This document shows, in pieces, positions 1-11,005 of a stretch of DNA of 60,440 nt (the first letter of the stretch is position 1; each line of letters opens with the position of its first letter). The notes beneath the pieces are model-generated. The model made no database searches and was not told the origin of the DNA. It saw nothing but the letters and a program-made list of their open reading frames with translations. The stretch lies in NCBI GenBank assembly GCA_003427395.1, contig BFEA01000848.1, positions 370,528 through 430,967 of the forward strand. The letters run 5' to 3'. The translations under genes and the position numbers were made by a program. Source of the stretch: Chara braunii. Taxonomy: Eukaryota; Streptophyta; Charophyceae; Charales; Characeae.

Positions 1-815
1 AAAAAAAAAAAAAAAAAACAAGAAAAAAGAAGAAAAGGAAAAAAGAATAAATCTTCTACAGAACATGTCTTTTGTGCATGTGCTGAGTAGAGGCCCTTAG
101 GGCCACTGCACGTATTCGTAAGAAAAGCAAGAAAAACGAGAAAAAATAAAACAAGAAAAAAGAAAAACAGAAAAAAAGAAAAATCGTTTTTCTTTTCTTA
201 GGAATACGTGCAGTGGCCCTAAGGGCCTCTACTCAGCATATGCACAAGAGACAAAACATATGGCGGCGCATTATTCCATGTTCTGCAGAAGATTCATTCT
301 AGTTTTGCACATTTGGTGAGTAGTGAGTAGTGCAGCCAAGCCCTGAGAATCACGTGCAGTGAGCAACCCATAACTGCTGAAACACAGACCTGAACTTGAA
401 TCTTGAGTATATATTTGGCCAGCTCGTGCTCTTCTTCATACTCGATGCCTGCCTCGATTTCGGTGGGCAGGTCTGAGCCATATGGCTGCGAGGACCCCTC
501 CGACAGCCTGCACGGGCTGTCCGAGCCGTGTTAGGGGGTTTCCTCCACCCCCCTGAAAAAAAAGGAGTATTTTTTTTTTCTCTCTTTTGTCTAGGGCATT
601 GGCCCACAGCCCCCTTCAAGCAGCGCCGCCGCTTTCCACACTGCACACAGTCCCCCCAAGCACCACGGCCGCTCCCCACATTGCCCAAAGGCCCCCCCCA
701 CCCCGCACAACCCCCTGCGCAAACGCGTCAAACGCGTTTACCGCCGTTTACTGAACGCGCGTTCACTGCGTTTAAAGCTTGAACGCGAAACGCGTGTTCA
801 ATGAACGCGCGGTAA
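1..815 (-). repeat. RepX copy A, A-rich repeat with ACGCG end
   Basis: A-rich tracts alternate with a conserved block containing a short palindrome around GGCCCTTAGGGCC and the string GCACGTATTC. The block occurs at about 50-118 in one direction and about 197-300 in the other, forming a loose inverted pair. Read as reverse complement, 195-560 matches 25,285-25,980 closely, including the segment beside TGTGTTTCAGCAGTTATGGG and the CCCCCC-bounded A-tract near 555. No coding is visible. The right limit is set at the end of an ACGCG-rich tract. I do not recognise the family; a non-autonomous transposon or retroposon is possible. Confidence 0.7.
716..815. repeat. ACGCG/AACGCG-rich cluster
   Basis: About ten occurrences of ACGCG on either strand are packed into 100 bp, several as ACGCGT. 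A similar cluster ends RepX copy B (about 24,995-25,135). ACGCGT is the MluI cell-cycle-box sequence in yeast, but nothing here shows such a function. It could equally be a decayed tandem hexamer or a repeat terminus. Confidence 0.55.
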
Positions 816-975
816 CATAGCGCTGGTTGCTTTTGCTGCCCCAGGGATGTTATAGCTCTCCACTCCAAATGACCATGTGTCTGCTCGCACCTTGGTTCCT
901 GCATAGCCCCCCTGCTGTCTCTCTTCAATTGAGGTTGTTGTTCTTGTTGCATAACTAGTGGGGGGGCTGTCGGTT

Positions 976-1563
976 CTACCCCAATTTTGTGGTGCTCCTT
1001 GCCCACTTCGGCAGACTGCTGGTGGGTTTTGAGGCCCTCTGTCTCTGCTGGTGTCCATGTGTCTGGGGGCTTAGTATCCTAATTTGGTTCTCCAGGTTTC
1101 TCCCACTTCCATCTATTTGGCCTTCCATTCCCCCCTCCCTCTCTAGGTATACCCACCCTTCGTGTCCCGGGTCCACAGTCCTCCACAGGTTTCCTCGGAT
1201 GAGGTCTCGCAGGAGGCGGCCAGTGACCCTGTTTTGCTTGCCGGGGTTGTTGGGACAGGCGGTGTCCGTGCAAAGGTGTCCGTATGCTTTGCAGCGGAAG
1301 CACCATGACCTATGTTTGTGGGCGGTGTGTATCCTATTTTCCTCGCCTCCCACCCTATAAAGGGGTATGTCATTCATTGCGAACGGTTGGGAGGGCGGGA
1401 AATCGAGGGCTAGCATCAGGTAGTCATCTCTTCTGGCTACGTAGGATGGGACGGGATCAATAAAGTTCACAATGTCGTATTGTTCCCCCAAATCGTGGAT
1501 GAAAGCGGCCTGGATTTCTATGGGGATGTGTCTAAATTCAACCCAATAGTGTTCTTCCATCAT
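976..1563 (-). pseudogene. LINE-0 ORF1, C-terminal part with zinc knuckle
   Basis: A 195-residue frame continuing the previous one. It begins with WVEFRHIPIEIQAAFIHDLG, typical of the second half of DUF4283 domains (W-V-x-F-x-x-I-P and a hydrophobic helix). At residues 87-102 it carries CFRCKAYGHLCTDTAC. This is a CCHC knuckle with normal Cys-Cys-His spacing but six residues instead of four before the last Cys, so it is either degenerate or uses another Cys. The tail is low complexity. A role as RNA-binding ORF1p is inferred from the family. Confidence 0.6.
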
Positions 1564-1602
1564 CTGAGCCCTCTTCTCCTCTGGTCCCTGTTTCAGCGGG
1601 AC

Positions 1603-2778
1603 CTACGGGTAAATGCGTACCTCCGACCGGTCACATCTCAGTTTCCTCCATCCATCGATTGCCTGTTTGTCTTTCTCGTGAAGGCACAGGATCGTGAAGA
1701 TGGTGGATGAGACTGGCTGGATTAAGAAGTAGTCTTGCGCTGCCTCCACGCAACCTTTGAGAGACGTTAGCCGCTTGCTTATCCACTTAATTTTGTCATT
1801 AATGGATTTGAAAGCCGCATCGTCGTGGAAGACCCAGTTGTTCGCATGTTTCTGGTAGATGGTATCACGTTCAGCCATCTTTTGCAGGGGGTAGGATTTG
1901 ACCTGCATCTTCCTTCCGCCACTTTCCACGACTTTCTGCTCCGAGGGCGTAAGGAAACGTGAGAGGAAGAAGGCTCGGGCTGTGGAGAGACTGGACATGG
2001 GGAGGTGGAGGGTCTGGGCTAGAGGGTCCTTTCTTTGTACCTGGAGGGTTTTGTTTTGGAAAGGGCTTTTAAGTTTATCAGCCCATGTCTCTTGCTTCCC
2101 TGATTGCCCCCCCTCCCTCTTTGATTGTCCGGGGCCTACAGGTCCGACCGAGTTCAATCTCTGACGTTCCCCCCATGTCCATGTTGGCTGGCCCTCGCGT
2201 GACTCATTCCCCTTGGAGTGCTCCCCCTGTGGCTTGCTCTTGCTGCCCTCTTCCCCTTCCTGTCCCTGTGGGAGAGTATTGCCCTCTTGGACTGTGGGTT
2301 GTGTTTCTGTTGCTTCGCAAGCGACTCGTTCTTTCCGTTTTTGTGGTTTCGTTGGGGGTGTTGCCAGGAGCTTCAGGGCAGCTTGTCTCATGGCTCCCCT
2401 GAAGAGGAGCATAGATTCTTCTCTCTTGTGGCTCCTCTGATTGTGCGAGAGTCTAGCCATTCTTTTTTGTTTTTTGAGAAGTGTCAATCCCGATTTCCTA
2501 CTTTTTGTGTATTTACGATAAGTACTTATTTTCGGTTGTTTTCTTCTGCATAGATGGCTATTCCTTTCTCCTTTCCCGTTCTCCAGACCAACCATGTCTC
2601 CTCCTTCTGCTGCGAGCTTGAAACCGGGCGAAAATAGACTGGCCCCGCTCAATCTGATCAGCGGCAACCTTTCTTTTGGATTTATTTCCTTCTTCTCCCT
2701 CCTGAACTTCCACCCCACCTTTCTCCTTCCCTCCCTTACCCTCCCCACTCTTCTCGGACGCTTTTCCGTCTTCTCCAC
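1603..2778 (-). pseudogene. LINE-0 ORF1, N-terminal part
   Basis: A 391-residue frame. The first 270 or so residues are low complexity and rich in Lys, Arg, Gln and Glu. The last 90 fold-like residues contain WISKRLTSLKGCVEAA and the hydrophobic run FTILCLHEKD, as expected for the first half of a DUF4283-type domain. In the family, ORF1 proteins bind the LINE RNA and act as chaperones. The frame stops at 1603 and the protein clearly continues in another frame from 1563, so a frameshift lies near 1,570-1,610. The first Met is arbitrary. Confidence 0.55.
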
Positions 2779-2804
2779 GACCAGGGGATCAGACGGGGAG
2801 AGTC

Positions 2805-3935
2805 GGCAATGATGGAGGTGATGATAATATCGGGGTGCGTGTTTACTAGGGTGAAAAGGAGAGAAAGCAAGGAGGCGGATGGCAGCTGCAGCGTTGCAGT
2901 GGGATCAAAGGAGAAGGAGAGGGGGTGGTGTAGAAGGGGGCACGGGGGGCCGTGGGTAACGACGCTACAGTCGTTGCAGCTGGGTGCGTCGCAAACAGCA
3001 GAGAGTGGGCAAGCTGAGGAGGGACAGTTGCAGCTGGGTGCATCGCAAACAGCACAGAGTGGACAAGCTGAGGAGGAGGAGGAGGAGGTCGCTGGTGAGA
3101 TGATGGTAGGCTGCGAAGGGCTCGGGAGGGAGGGGTTCTAGGGGGACTGATGAGAAGGGGGGAGAGACCCCAGAGAAGGGAGGCAGAATGATGGATGATG
3201 AGTAAGTGGGAATCCAAGGGAGAGAGATTCAGGGGGGTTGATGTAGAGAAGAAACGAGGTTGAGATGGGCTGCGGAGGGGGGCGATGAAGTCAGGGATAG
3301 GATGACGAAAGATCATGGAGAAACGATGAGAGGCGTTGGGGTGATGAGCCAATGGGGCACCAAGGGAGCGAGATTCAGAAGGATTCGATGGCAGGCAACA
3401 AAGGGTTCAGATGAAGAGGGGGGGAAACCCGAAGAAGGAGGACAGGATGATTGATAATGAGTAAGTGGGAAACCAAGGGAGAGAGATTGAGGGGGATTTA
3501 ATGTAGAAAAGAAACGAGGTTGAGATGGATGATCCCTGCATGGGGCTGATGATGATTGGGATGAAGCGAGGGAATCAGGGGGAATTGATGGTGAGGAGGG
3601 AGGGAGGATGAAGACAGGAAGAAGATGCCGAGAGATTGAGGAGGACTCGATGTGGATGAGAAGAGAGGACGAGAGATGGTGAGGAGGGAGGGAGGATGAA
3701 GACAGGGAGAAAATGCCGAGAGATTCAAGAGGACTTGATGTGGATGAGAAGAGAGGATGAGATGGGTGATTAGTGCATAGGGCTAATGATGGACGCGATT
3801 GAAGCAGAAACGCGGATTGGGGCTGGACCGGGGAGAAGAGGGTCAGGGGGGATTGATGATGGGGAGGGAAGGAGGATGAGGACGATGATACGAAGACGAG
3901 AGACAACGATGGGGTTGATGAGGGGAAATGCCCGA
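2805..3935. repeat. 1.1-kb purine-rich (GA) minisatellite region
   Basis: The plus strand is strikingly poor in C and T for more than a kilobase. Imperfect repeats built on GAGGGAGGGAGGATGAAGACAGG recur near 3,595 and 3,686 (about 90-bp unit) with GATGTGGATGAGAAGAGAGGA after each. A separate 54-bp direct repeat beginning GTTGCAGCTGGGTGC occurs at 2,974 and 3,028. Long open frames here on the minus strand encode only Ser/Pro/His-rich low-complexity peptide and are not called as genes. Strand asymmetry suits triplex or R-loop formation, but that is untested. Confidence 0.7.
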
Positions 3936-4124
3936 AATACCACCTTCGTTCAGAAGCCCCTTCAGTCGCTGAATGGAGTTTGCGTATTCTCCCCCAAACA
4001 CACATACGACGACGTCGTCACTGTCCCGAAGCCTGTGCTCGTATCTTCAGATCGGCTCCAGCAAGAAGACCCCCGATTGCTTACCAAACCCCTAAGGCCA
4101 CTTTCAAGACATCCGCTACTACTG

Positions 4125-4415
4125 CCACCTGTCGCCTTCCCAAGGGAGGCCCACATCCACGACCCCACGAGCCTGCCGCGACCGACGTGGTAATTTCCAG
4201 GCGATCAAGAGTTCGCCTCTCGCCCTGTCGTGGTTTTCTGAAGTCACCACCAAGATGTCCGCGCCTGCTGCCACCTGTCGCTTCCCCAAGGGAGACCCGC
4301 GTCCACGTCCCCACGAGCCTGCCGTGGCTGACGTCCGCTCCTGCTGCCACATGTTGCCTCCCCAAGGGAGACCCGCGTCCACGTCCCCACGAGCCTGTAG
4401 TGGCTGACGTGGCGA
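4125..4415. repeat. GC-rich tandem repeat, three diverged units
   Basis: A unit of roughly 50-60 bp containing CCAAGGGAGACCCGCGTCCA and CGTCCCCACGAGCCTG is seen three times, at about 4,130, 4,282 and 4,361. The last two are nearly identical. The region lies just past the 3' side of LINE-1. The remaining 3,936-4,124 stretch shows nothing else I can name. Confidence 0.65.
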
Positions 4416-4491
4416 ACCCACGTGACGACCTTCCCCACTTCCTTCCTGTGCGTGCTCTTCAGCGCAGCTATGGCTCCACCCAATATCTATC

Positions 4492-4731
4492 CTACATGTC
4501 GTGCACTGCTTTAACTGGCCATTTACATAGCAGTGCAGTGTTTTGACGTTGTAGGTCTAGTAAGGCTAACCCCCCTTCGTCCTTGAGCGTTGTCAACTTA
4601 TCCCATGCCAGTTTAGGCATAACACCCCCATCTCCTTCTGCGTCGGGCTTCCACACATATTTCGTGACCGTAACTTTGATTTTTTTTGCAGTGGCTTTGC
4701 CCAGACGCCGAATCGATCCCGCGTACCACAA
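4492..4731 (-). pseudogene. LINE-1 ORF2, C-terminal region
   Basis: Residues YVWKPDAEGDG followed by MPKLAWDKLTTLKDEGGLAL match the region after the RT domain of plant LINE ORF2 proteins (F-x-W-x-G...W-x-x-x-x-x-P-K-x-x-G-G-L-G-x). The frame ends at the 3' boundary of the recognisable element, so the zinc-binding tail is missing. A gap of about 160 bp in other frames separates it from the RT domain. Confidence 0.6.
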
Positions 4732-4891
4732 CTAAGAGAATACTGAAGCATTAAGGATCAAAACTCTCCCCATCTATGAGAGACCAAAAGTTGTCTTCCA
4801 CTTCTTGATACGCTGCTCCACTCTATCTAGGAGAATCTGGTCCTGGACTTTGTCACAGTTCTACAGCGAAACCTGCACACCAAGGAACTTT

Positions 4892-5800
4892 TCAGCAGAA
4901 TCTGCAGGGATCTTTTTCATCGCAAAATTTGTGTAATGTTATATTGATCTGGTAGGAAAAAAAAACAGATTTTTTCCAGTTCACTTGAGCTTCACACAGG
5001 TCGCAATACTCCACTAAGATGGCTTTCACTGCAGTTAATGACCCGACCGTGTTCTTACTAACTATCGAGAGGTCATCCACTAAGGCACTTCCTTTAAATT
5101 GAGCATGACCCCTGACCCGCATCCCTGAAATATATGGGTTTTGTCCAATATTATTAAACATAACATCCATTTGGATAACAAACAGGAGAGGGTTCAACGG
5201 GCACCTTTGTCTCAGGGACCATGTCAACGGGAAGGGGTCAAAAATACGACCATTAACCATAACTGATGATGTAGAGTAGCAATACAGGGCTTTGACCCAT
5301 ATACAATAAGACGGTCCTATCCCTGCATGCCTTAAGGAGGTCAGCATGAAGGTCCAATTCACTCGGTCATATACTTTTCTTAGGTCCAGAAAGAGCACTG
5401 CCATATCCAACTCTTCGTCTGCTATTACCTCCATAACCTCTGCTATTGTAACAATGTTATCCATGATCGACCTTCCCTTCACAATTGCTTCTTGATCAGC
5501 CCCCATTAACCCAGGTGGATAGTCTGCGAGTCTAATGACCAATATTTTAATGACCAATGTTTTTGCCAACAGTTTGTATACTGTGTTCAACAAAGAAATT
5601 GGGCGCAAATTACGAATATTGTTTTTTTCCTCTTTCTTGAACAACAACACGATGATGCCCTTGGTTATGCTGGTTGGAAGAAGGGTGCCAAGTATAACCT
5701 CACTACATATAAAAACTAGATCTGCACAAAACAAATCCCAAAATTTCAGGAAGAATTCGATAGGAAGGCCATCCTCCCTCGGGGCTTTCTTCTTCGCCAT
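4892..5800 (-). pseudogene. LINE-1 ORF2 reverse transcriptase domain
   Basis: A 302-residue frame with the ordered LINE RT blocks: KAPREDGLPIEFF near the start, LRPISLLNTVYKLLAK, GADQEAIVKGRS, the first catalytic block FLDLRKVYDRVNW, then RCPLNPLLF (family QGCPLSPLLF) and LVDDLSIV (family F/YADD) at about 5,070. The catalytic Asp residues are kept, but Ala to Val in the xADD box and Arg for Gly in QGCPLSP suggest decay. In the family it copies LINE RNA at the nicked target. It lacks its own start and is continuous with the upstream EN region only across frameshifts. Confidence 0.85.
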
Positions 5801-5817
5801 TCGACCGACCGCATGGG

Positions 5818-6105
5818 TCAGTTCGTTTGTCGTGATGGGCCTATCAAAGGCAGTCTACCTTGGATCGGGATTTTTGCTACCGTGTTGGCCCAAAAGTCTG
5901 AGGATGCCGTCAGATCCCTATCGACTTTTCCCACAGGTTTACGGGATGACAAAATATCCTTAAAATATGTCACCGCATAATTGCACATGCCAATGGTTTC
6001 CGAAGTACGGTGTTGTGTGGATTGGTGTTTCACCAAAGCAAAGGTTTCGGTGTTCATTCTGTCCAACTTCTCCATACCCTTGATTTTACATCTCTCCAGC
6101 CACAT
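5818..6105 (-). pseudogene. LINE-1 ORF2, EN-RT linker fragment
   Basis: A 95-residue frame between endonuclease and RT coding. It starts MWLERCKIKGMEKLDRMNTE and contains TSETIGMCNYAVTYFKDIL, the position and style of the helical linker that precedes RT in plant LINE ORF2. It is called by position and composition rather than a strong motif. Confidence 0.5.
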
Positions 6106-6369
6106 CTTTTGTTTGTTAAGTTGTATTTCCTCTCATTTGACCAACCAATGTATCCTTTCTCTATCCTAGAACGCATCGGAGACAGGGTGCTGGCCCATTG
6201 CTGCCTCCACTTCTTCTATCTTTTTTTTACATATATCTTCTTCTTTATTCCTAAAAAAGGCTTTAATAATGGAGAAGATAGAAAGAGTTTTTGCTATGAT
6301 TCTCAGTCCTGCTGTGAGCCAATCTCCCGTTGTCGGAAAACAAGGTTTAGTCTGTTTCCATGCACCATT

Positions 6370-7140
6370 TTATTCCCTAACCCATTCACAGACGGCCACA
6401 TCCCTCATAATTTTTTTATTCAGTCTGAGGTACCCTCTTTCCTTGTCTATGCAAGGTCCTGACAGGAAGCTGGCAACCACTGGGTAATGGTCAGAGAAGG
6501 GGTCAACCACAAGATTTAAAAATAATAGGGATTCCGAAGCTGAAGCACGAACAAACACTATGTCCAACCTGCATTGTTTCCTAACCGTAGGCTGGTTTCT
6601 ACAAGCAGGATACCATGTGAAGCCAAACTCCGTAGGGTGGGTAACTTTAAACGCATAAGCAACTTGGCATCTGTCCGAATAGGTCTAACATCCAGCGTAT
6701 CGGTTGTCGGGTTCAATACCATGTTCCAGTCCCCGGTTAGTACCAAGTTGTCTATGTTTGGTAACGACCCTTCCAGGTCGGTAAGAAAGGACAGACGTTC
6801 CTTGCATTCAGACGGAGCGTACATACTTATAAAAGCCCATGTTTCGCCTGCCAAAATCCTCTTAATCCACATCCATCTCCCCCAGTTATCAATACGCTCA
6901 TCCACCCAGTCGAAATCTAAGTCCCGGTGTATGAGAATTGTTGTACCACCTTTCGTGCCATCCACTGGGGCCCACAGTTGTGACCCGTTCCACCAAGTGC
7001 TGTACTCCTTAATTTTGTGATTGTCTAACTTAATTTTTTGAAGACAGATCATTTGTGCTCTCTGAATGTGAATCCAAGTTTTGAGATGAGTACGTTTTTC
7101 TCTGTCACCTAGCCCCCTAACATTCCGCGAGATTACCGAA
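6370..7140 (-). pseudogene. LINE-1 AP-type endonuclease domain
   Basis: Two minus-strand frames make one exonuclease-endonuclease-phosphatase domain. Just upstream of the first Met, RNVRGLGDREKR matches the family WNVRGLG block. Then come MICLQKIKL (family LQET; the catalytic Glu appears replaced by Lys), WAFISMYAP, and LTGDWNMVLNPTTD (GDWN). After a break comes DIVFVRAS and FSDHYPV (SDH). In active LINEs this domain nicks target DNA. The Glu-to-Lys change and the frameshift near 6,560 make this copy inactive. Confidence 0.8.
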
Positions 7141-7262
7141 AAACGGTTAATTTAGATGGGATACGACCGGAATGTTCACGGATGCGGTCGACCCCTTTGT
7201 TAGGGGTTTTCCTTTGACGTTCCTTCTTGGATTCTTTCGCAGAGAGCCAAGTTGTGGTGAGG

Positions 7263-7916
7263 TTATCTCTGAAGAAAAGGGAGTACATGTTCCTTCCCTT
7301 CACACTTCGTGTTACATTCTGCCACAAAGTCCACCGGTAACCCATCCTCCAAATGTATGTGTGCTAGGTAGGTGTTACGAACGGAATCGAACCAACTCTC
7401 TAACGCCCAACGGATTCCCTTTTGTTCCAAAACTAGGTATGCATTTGGAGGGAGACAAAGGTGAACAAAAAGAACATACAACCGATGCAAGGTACCGTCA
7501 GGAGACTGTCTGACCACCCATCCCATTGTTAAATTGGGGATAACTCTGCAGGGAAAACGATTTCTCAGCAGATCGTTAACGCATCTCAAAATAGTTTCGT
7601 TATCGAGTGGGTGGTCTATTGCAAATGAGGACATACCCAGGTTGTTGTTGCCTGAGTCGTGACAGAGAATCAGTGTTCCGTTCGAGTCTGGTACGCAGAT
7701 GGTCGGTACTATGAGCTTTGTTGTTGAGCTCGCTTCTGGGGGGACTGATGCCGTGCCTCGAGGCGTACCCAACGATGGTTCATTTGAACGTCCTTCATCC
7801 GTTTGCCAAAGTATGTCTGCTGTCGGGATTATAGATGAGGCCGAAGACTCATTGTCTGAGAAGCTAAAGGACCGTGAATACTTTTCTCCTTCCAAATTTG
7901 TTCTCCGCTGTTTCAA
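7263..7916 (-). pseudogene. LINE-1 ORF1, C-terminal part
   Basis: A 217-residue frame directly after the Pro-rich ORF1 part (10 bp away, different frame or stop). The C-terminal 110 residues look folded, with alternating hydrophobics around NETILRCVNDLLRNRFPCR and GWVVRQSPDGTLHRLYVLFV. No zinc knuckle is visible, unlike LINE-0, so this is a different ORF1 lineage. Nucleic-acid binding is inferred from position only. Confidence 0.5.
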
Positions 7917-7925
7917 GAGACTTTT

Positions 7926-8555
7926 CTACTTTCTCTGGCCCGGGGGCAGATTGCCCTCCTTATTCCTTAGTTGGGCACTGGTTCCATGTATTACCGAACC
8001 CGATCTGGCATCCCTTCCTATTTGCGATTCCTCTCCCTTGGCTTTACTAGCAGTTCCAGACATGTCTGCAAGCTTGGACCCCGGTGTTGCTGCAACGAAG
8101 TAGGGCTCCTCAGATATGTGCTCCTCTGTAGAGGCTGATGTCCTGGCTGACCCAACGTCTACTGATTCGATGCCAGGCAGCAAGGGTTCTAGCTCGTAGA
8201 TGGGATTATTGTGTTGGCTACAGGAGGGTACCACCGACGGGCCAGGCTGTGTGCTTTGTTGTCCCCGGTGACCTGTTCCTAGGATGGGACTTGACATATA
8301 GAACTTAGCATTGACTATACCAGGCCCAACTTGGATCCTTGGTCCGAATGGACAACCCTGCAGCGAAGTGAGGCGAGGTACTGTTGTCCTGACACTATAA
8401 ATAGGCGAGGCATGACTCTGATGAGAGGGGGTTTGCGTGTGAGGCTGTGTTCGTACACCAAACTGAAATGATGGTGGCGGGGGTGTTGGGACACTCCCTT
8501 GCTGGTGATAATTGAATGATGGTTGGTGTGGGTGGGTTGAGAAGGCGAAATTCAA
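7926..8555 (-). pseudogene. LINE-1 ORF1, proline/serine-rich middle
   Basis: A 209-residue frame rich in Pro, Ser, His and Gln, beginning with STHPHQPSFNYHQQ. No domain is recognised. It lies between the ORF1 N-terminal fragment and its C-terminal part in the same orientation, so I read it as the disordered middle of ORF1. Confidence 0.45.
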
Positions 8556-8752
8556 TGTTTGTGGAATGAAGGGGAGTGGGGTATGTTGAAATCGTTATTG
8601 TGTCTGGGATGGTTGTTGTGAGTAGTGAGGGTGAGAGGCCGCAGTGCTGTGCTGGGGAAATGGTGGCTTACTTTGGGGGGGGTGTTCTGATAACAAGCTG
8701 CGGGCCCAAAGGTCCACTCGGACCAGCACTCGAATAGGGAACTCTCCCAGGA

Positions 8753-9112
8753 CTAGAGCCCCCTTGGCCCCCTTGGCCAGTCACTGCCGCCCTCATTTTT
8801 TACCCTACCCCTCTTCAAAGATGGGTTGACCAACGGATTTGAATACCAAACATCCTCATAAATTTTAATCATCATCTCCTTGATTTTGTTAGGCGGCAAT
8901 TTACCGTTTTCCTGAAAGATGATAACTACCCTACGTTCTTTTAACCAATTTACGACAGCATCATCCAACTCCGGATTCAAAGTGATTTTTGTTGTCCAAC
9001 CCTCAATCTCCATTGTCTTGTGATTCAGTCCCTCTGGGAAAATCCCGTCCTCAAAACATGTTGCTATCATAGTTTGGATTCTCTCACTCTCGACCTCTTC
9101 GGGAGATGCCAT
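8753..9112 (-). pseudogene. LINE-1 ORF1, N-terminal part
   Basis: A 119-residue frame starting MASPEEVESERIQTMI and containing VVNWLKERRVVIIFQENGK, a compact helical-looking N-terminal segment. It is the most upstream coding piece of this LINE. Upstream minus-strand sequence to about 10 kb would be the 5' UTR, but I cannot find a boundary. It ends in a stop before the Pro-rich part. Confidence 0.45.
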
Positions 9113-10790
9113 TTTGATGATTGGTTAATTCCCGGATTTGTTGTGGGGCAAGCTCAAAATGCCACCTGCTGAAAGGGTCGAGCCTATCAATAGCCGCCGA
9201 TGGTCGGGTTAACCCTAAACGGAATCAGGAACAAAATAGAGTACTGACCCTCAGCATACCCCTTTTCAGCAATCCACCCCTGCCATGTGGTACGCGAATT
9301 AACGTTGGTTCCCCCTTAATCGATTAAAGTTCCTAATGTCCTTGGGAACCCCGATTTAACTCCCTTCCACTTAGCCACCATAACACGTACAATCCATACA
9401 CGACAAAGGATCTAGCCAAGTATTCACCTAAACTTGTTGGTATGTGCAGTTCGAACAGCGATAAGAATCCTTCTTGAAATAACTTAAACTAACAGTAGAC
9501 TATATGTTAAACTAACTACCTAATTGTTAAATCCACGAAAGCCATCTTGAAGCATACGATCCACAAAACTCAGGTTACAATATAGATCAATAAACGGAGG
9601 CATGAGATTAAGAAGGAAGGGCTATACCTTCGCTTACTCTTGAAGTTGCCGACCTTTGTTTGCTGTACTGGTCAACGTCCATAGCGCCAAGTGGCCTCAT
9701 GCCTCTGATCCACCCCACAATGAAATTGTCCTTTTCTTCTCTTAGTCCTGACACTGGATAGCTGAAATGGCGACATCCAATTTTTTTGTCTTCGTCACTC
9801 CCTTTTACGTAACTGGTATTTGACCAAGTAGCTAAAACGCTACATGACCGTTTCATCCACCCCCATGTTGCCTGTGTCCGTTGTAATACCTTTGGTAGGC
9901 GCCTTAATGGCGCATGCCTATTCTCATCATTCACATAGGTAGACGCCTACCGTAGGGACTATTCTCTGACTCATATACCCCCCAAACTCTGCAGAGATGG
10001 TTATCACCTACCGGGTAGACAAAGGGTGGATACCGACTCAACGCTTCACTGAGGGTGCGAGGCGGTGACGGAACAGCGCCCACAACCTACTAGCGGCAGC
10101 GTCAACGTGGAGCACTCTGTACCGCCTGTCTCTGTGGCCGAGGTGAGTTTGAAACGACAATTTGGGCAGAAAAGAATCGGGTGGGCATATTGTTTTTGTT
10201 TTTTTCTTTCCTCGTCTGATACCACGGCCAACCCCTGTAGTTATGACACCCGGTCTGATGCCATGGCTGCTGGTAGTTTCCTTGCTTTTTTGAAGTCGAC
10301 GCCTATTTCTTTGCTGGCGTGTGTGTTTTATGCTCATTCGGTACTCAAAAGTGACATTAACGTACTTGCCCCTTTCTTTTTTTTTGGCTGGCGCCGCCAG
10401 CCATTGTGGTCCGGTAGACCCCAGCTGCAAAATTTTCAGGGTGGGCAACGAACAAATTTCTGCAAGGCTGGGGCTGTGTACTAGTGTTCTAAACCACCAG
10501 CACTTCAGAGACACTTTTCTCCGGGTCTGGAAACGCCTTGCACCAGGGTTACCTACCCGAACGTTTGGGGGAGGTCTACAACCCCCCCTCGAACGTTCGG
10601 AGGCCAAACTTCCCAAAGTTCGGGCCCCTCCAAAAACCAATTCGGGGCCTATTTTTTAATTTATTATTATTTTTTTTTGGTGTATTTTGTGGCATGTAGG
10701 GTAGATGCCCTTAAATTTACAGGACATTTAAATGATCCAAAACAAAATGAAAAATCGCCGAAGATGGAGATGTCAAAAATGTGGTCGCCC
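9113..10790. other. Unassigned region with a small zinc-ribbon-like frame
   Basis: No clear gene. On the minus strand, 10,046-10,231 reads LFCPNCRFKL followed 20 residues later by VGCGRCSV, a CxxC...CxxC pair that could be a broken zinc ribbon. An overlapping 200-residue frame (10,038-10,640) is basic and unrecognised. At 10,557-10,630, strings around CGAACGTT and runs of C and G pair into an imperfect inverted repeat. LINE-1 5' UTR is possible for the lower part. Confidence 0.3.
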
Positions 10791-10800
10791 ACTCACTTTT

Positions 10801-10865
10801 TTTTTTTTTCTTCCTTTTCTCTTTTTCTTTTCTTTTTCCTAAAACCCTTTTGATGTGTGTGTATA

Positions 10866-10906
<41 letters not shown>

Positions 10907-10907
10907 N

Positions 10908-11003
<96 letters not shown>

Positions 11004-11005
11004 TC
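10801..11005. repeat. (T/C)n, (GT)n and (GA)n compound microsatellite
   Basis: A T/C-rich run is followed by about 70 bp of GT repeats and then about 70 bp of GA repeats. An N at 10,907 inside the GT run shows the assembler did not resolve the length. Frames across it (VCVCV, RERER) are artefacts of the repeat. Confidence 0.95.

Larger units (their letters stand above)
830..2778 (-). mobile_element. LINE-0, non-LTR retrotransposon remnant (ORF1 part)
   Basis: Two consecutive minus-strand reading frames encode a typical plant LINE ORF1: a basic and Ser/Pro/Glu-rich leader, a DUF4283-like RNA-binding fold and a zinc knuckle. No endonuclease or reverse transcriptase follows. The element runs into RepX copy A near position 815, so it is truncated at or soon after the ORF1 end. 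The CT-rich tandem repeats upstream on the minus strand (2.8-3.9 kb) could be its 5' UTR, but this is inference. Confidence 0.65.
4492..9112 (-). mobile_element. LINE-1, degenerate non-LTR retrotransposon
   Basis: On the minus strand the order is ORF1 pieces (9,112 to 7,263), endonuclease (7,140 to 6,370), reverse transcriptase (5,800 to 4,892) and ORF2 C-terminal region (4,731 to 4,492). This is the plant L1/RTE-like architecture. No poly(A) (plus-strand poly-T) is seen at the 3' side, where GC-rich tandem repeats begin, so the 3' end is probably truncated. Frameshifts and stops break every domain; the copy is dead. Confidence 0.85.

Noticed and set aside
2846-4005. Long minus-strand open frames (168 and 230 codons)
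   Set aside because: Ser/Pro/His low-complexity translations of a CT-rich tandem repeat; open by composition only.
10038-10640. 200-codon minus-strand ORF
   Set aside because: Basic and unstructured-looking; the only motif (CPNC...CGRC) is in a different frame, so no gene is called beyond a note.
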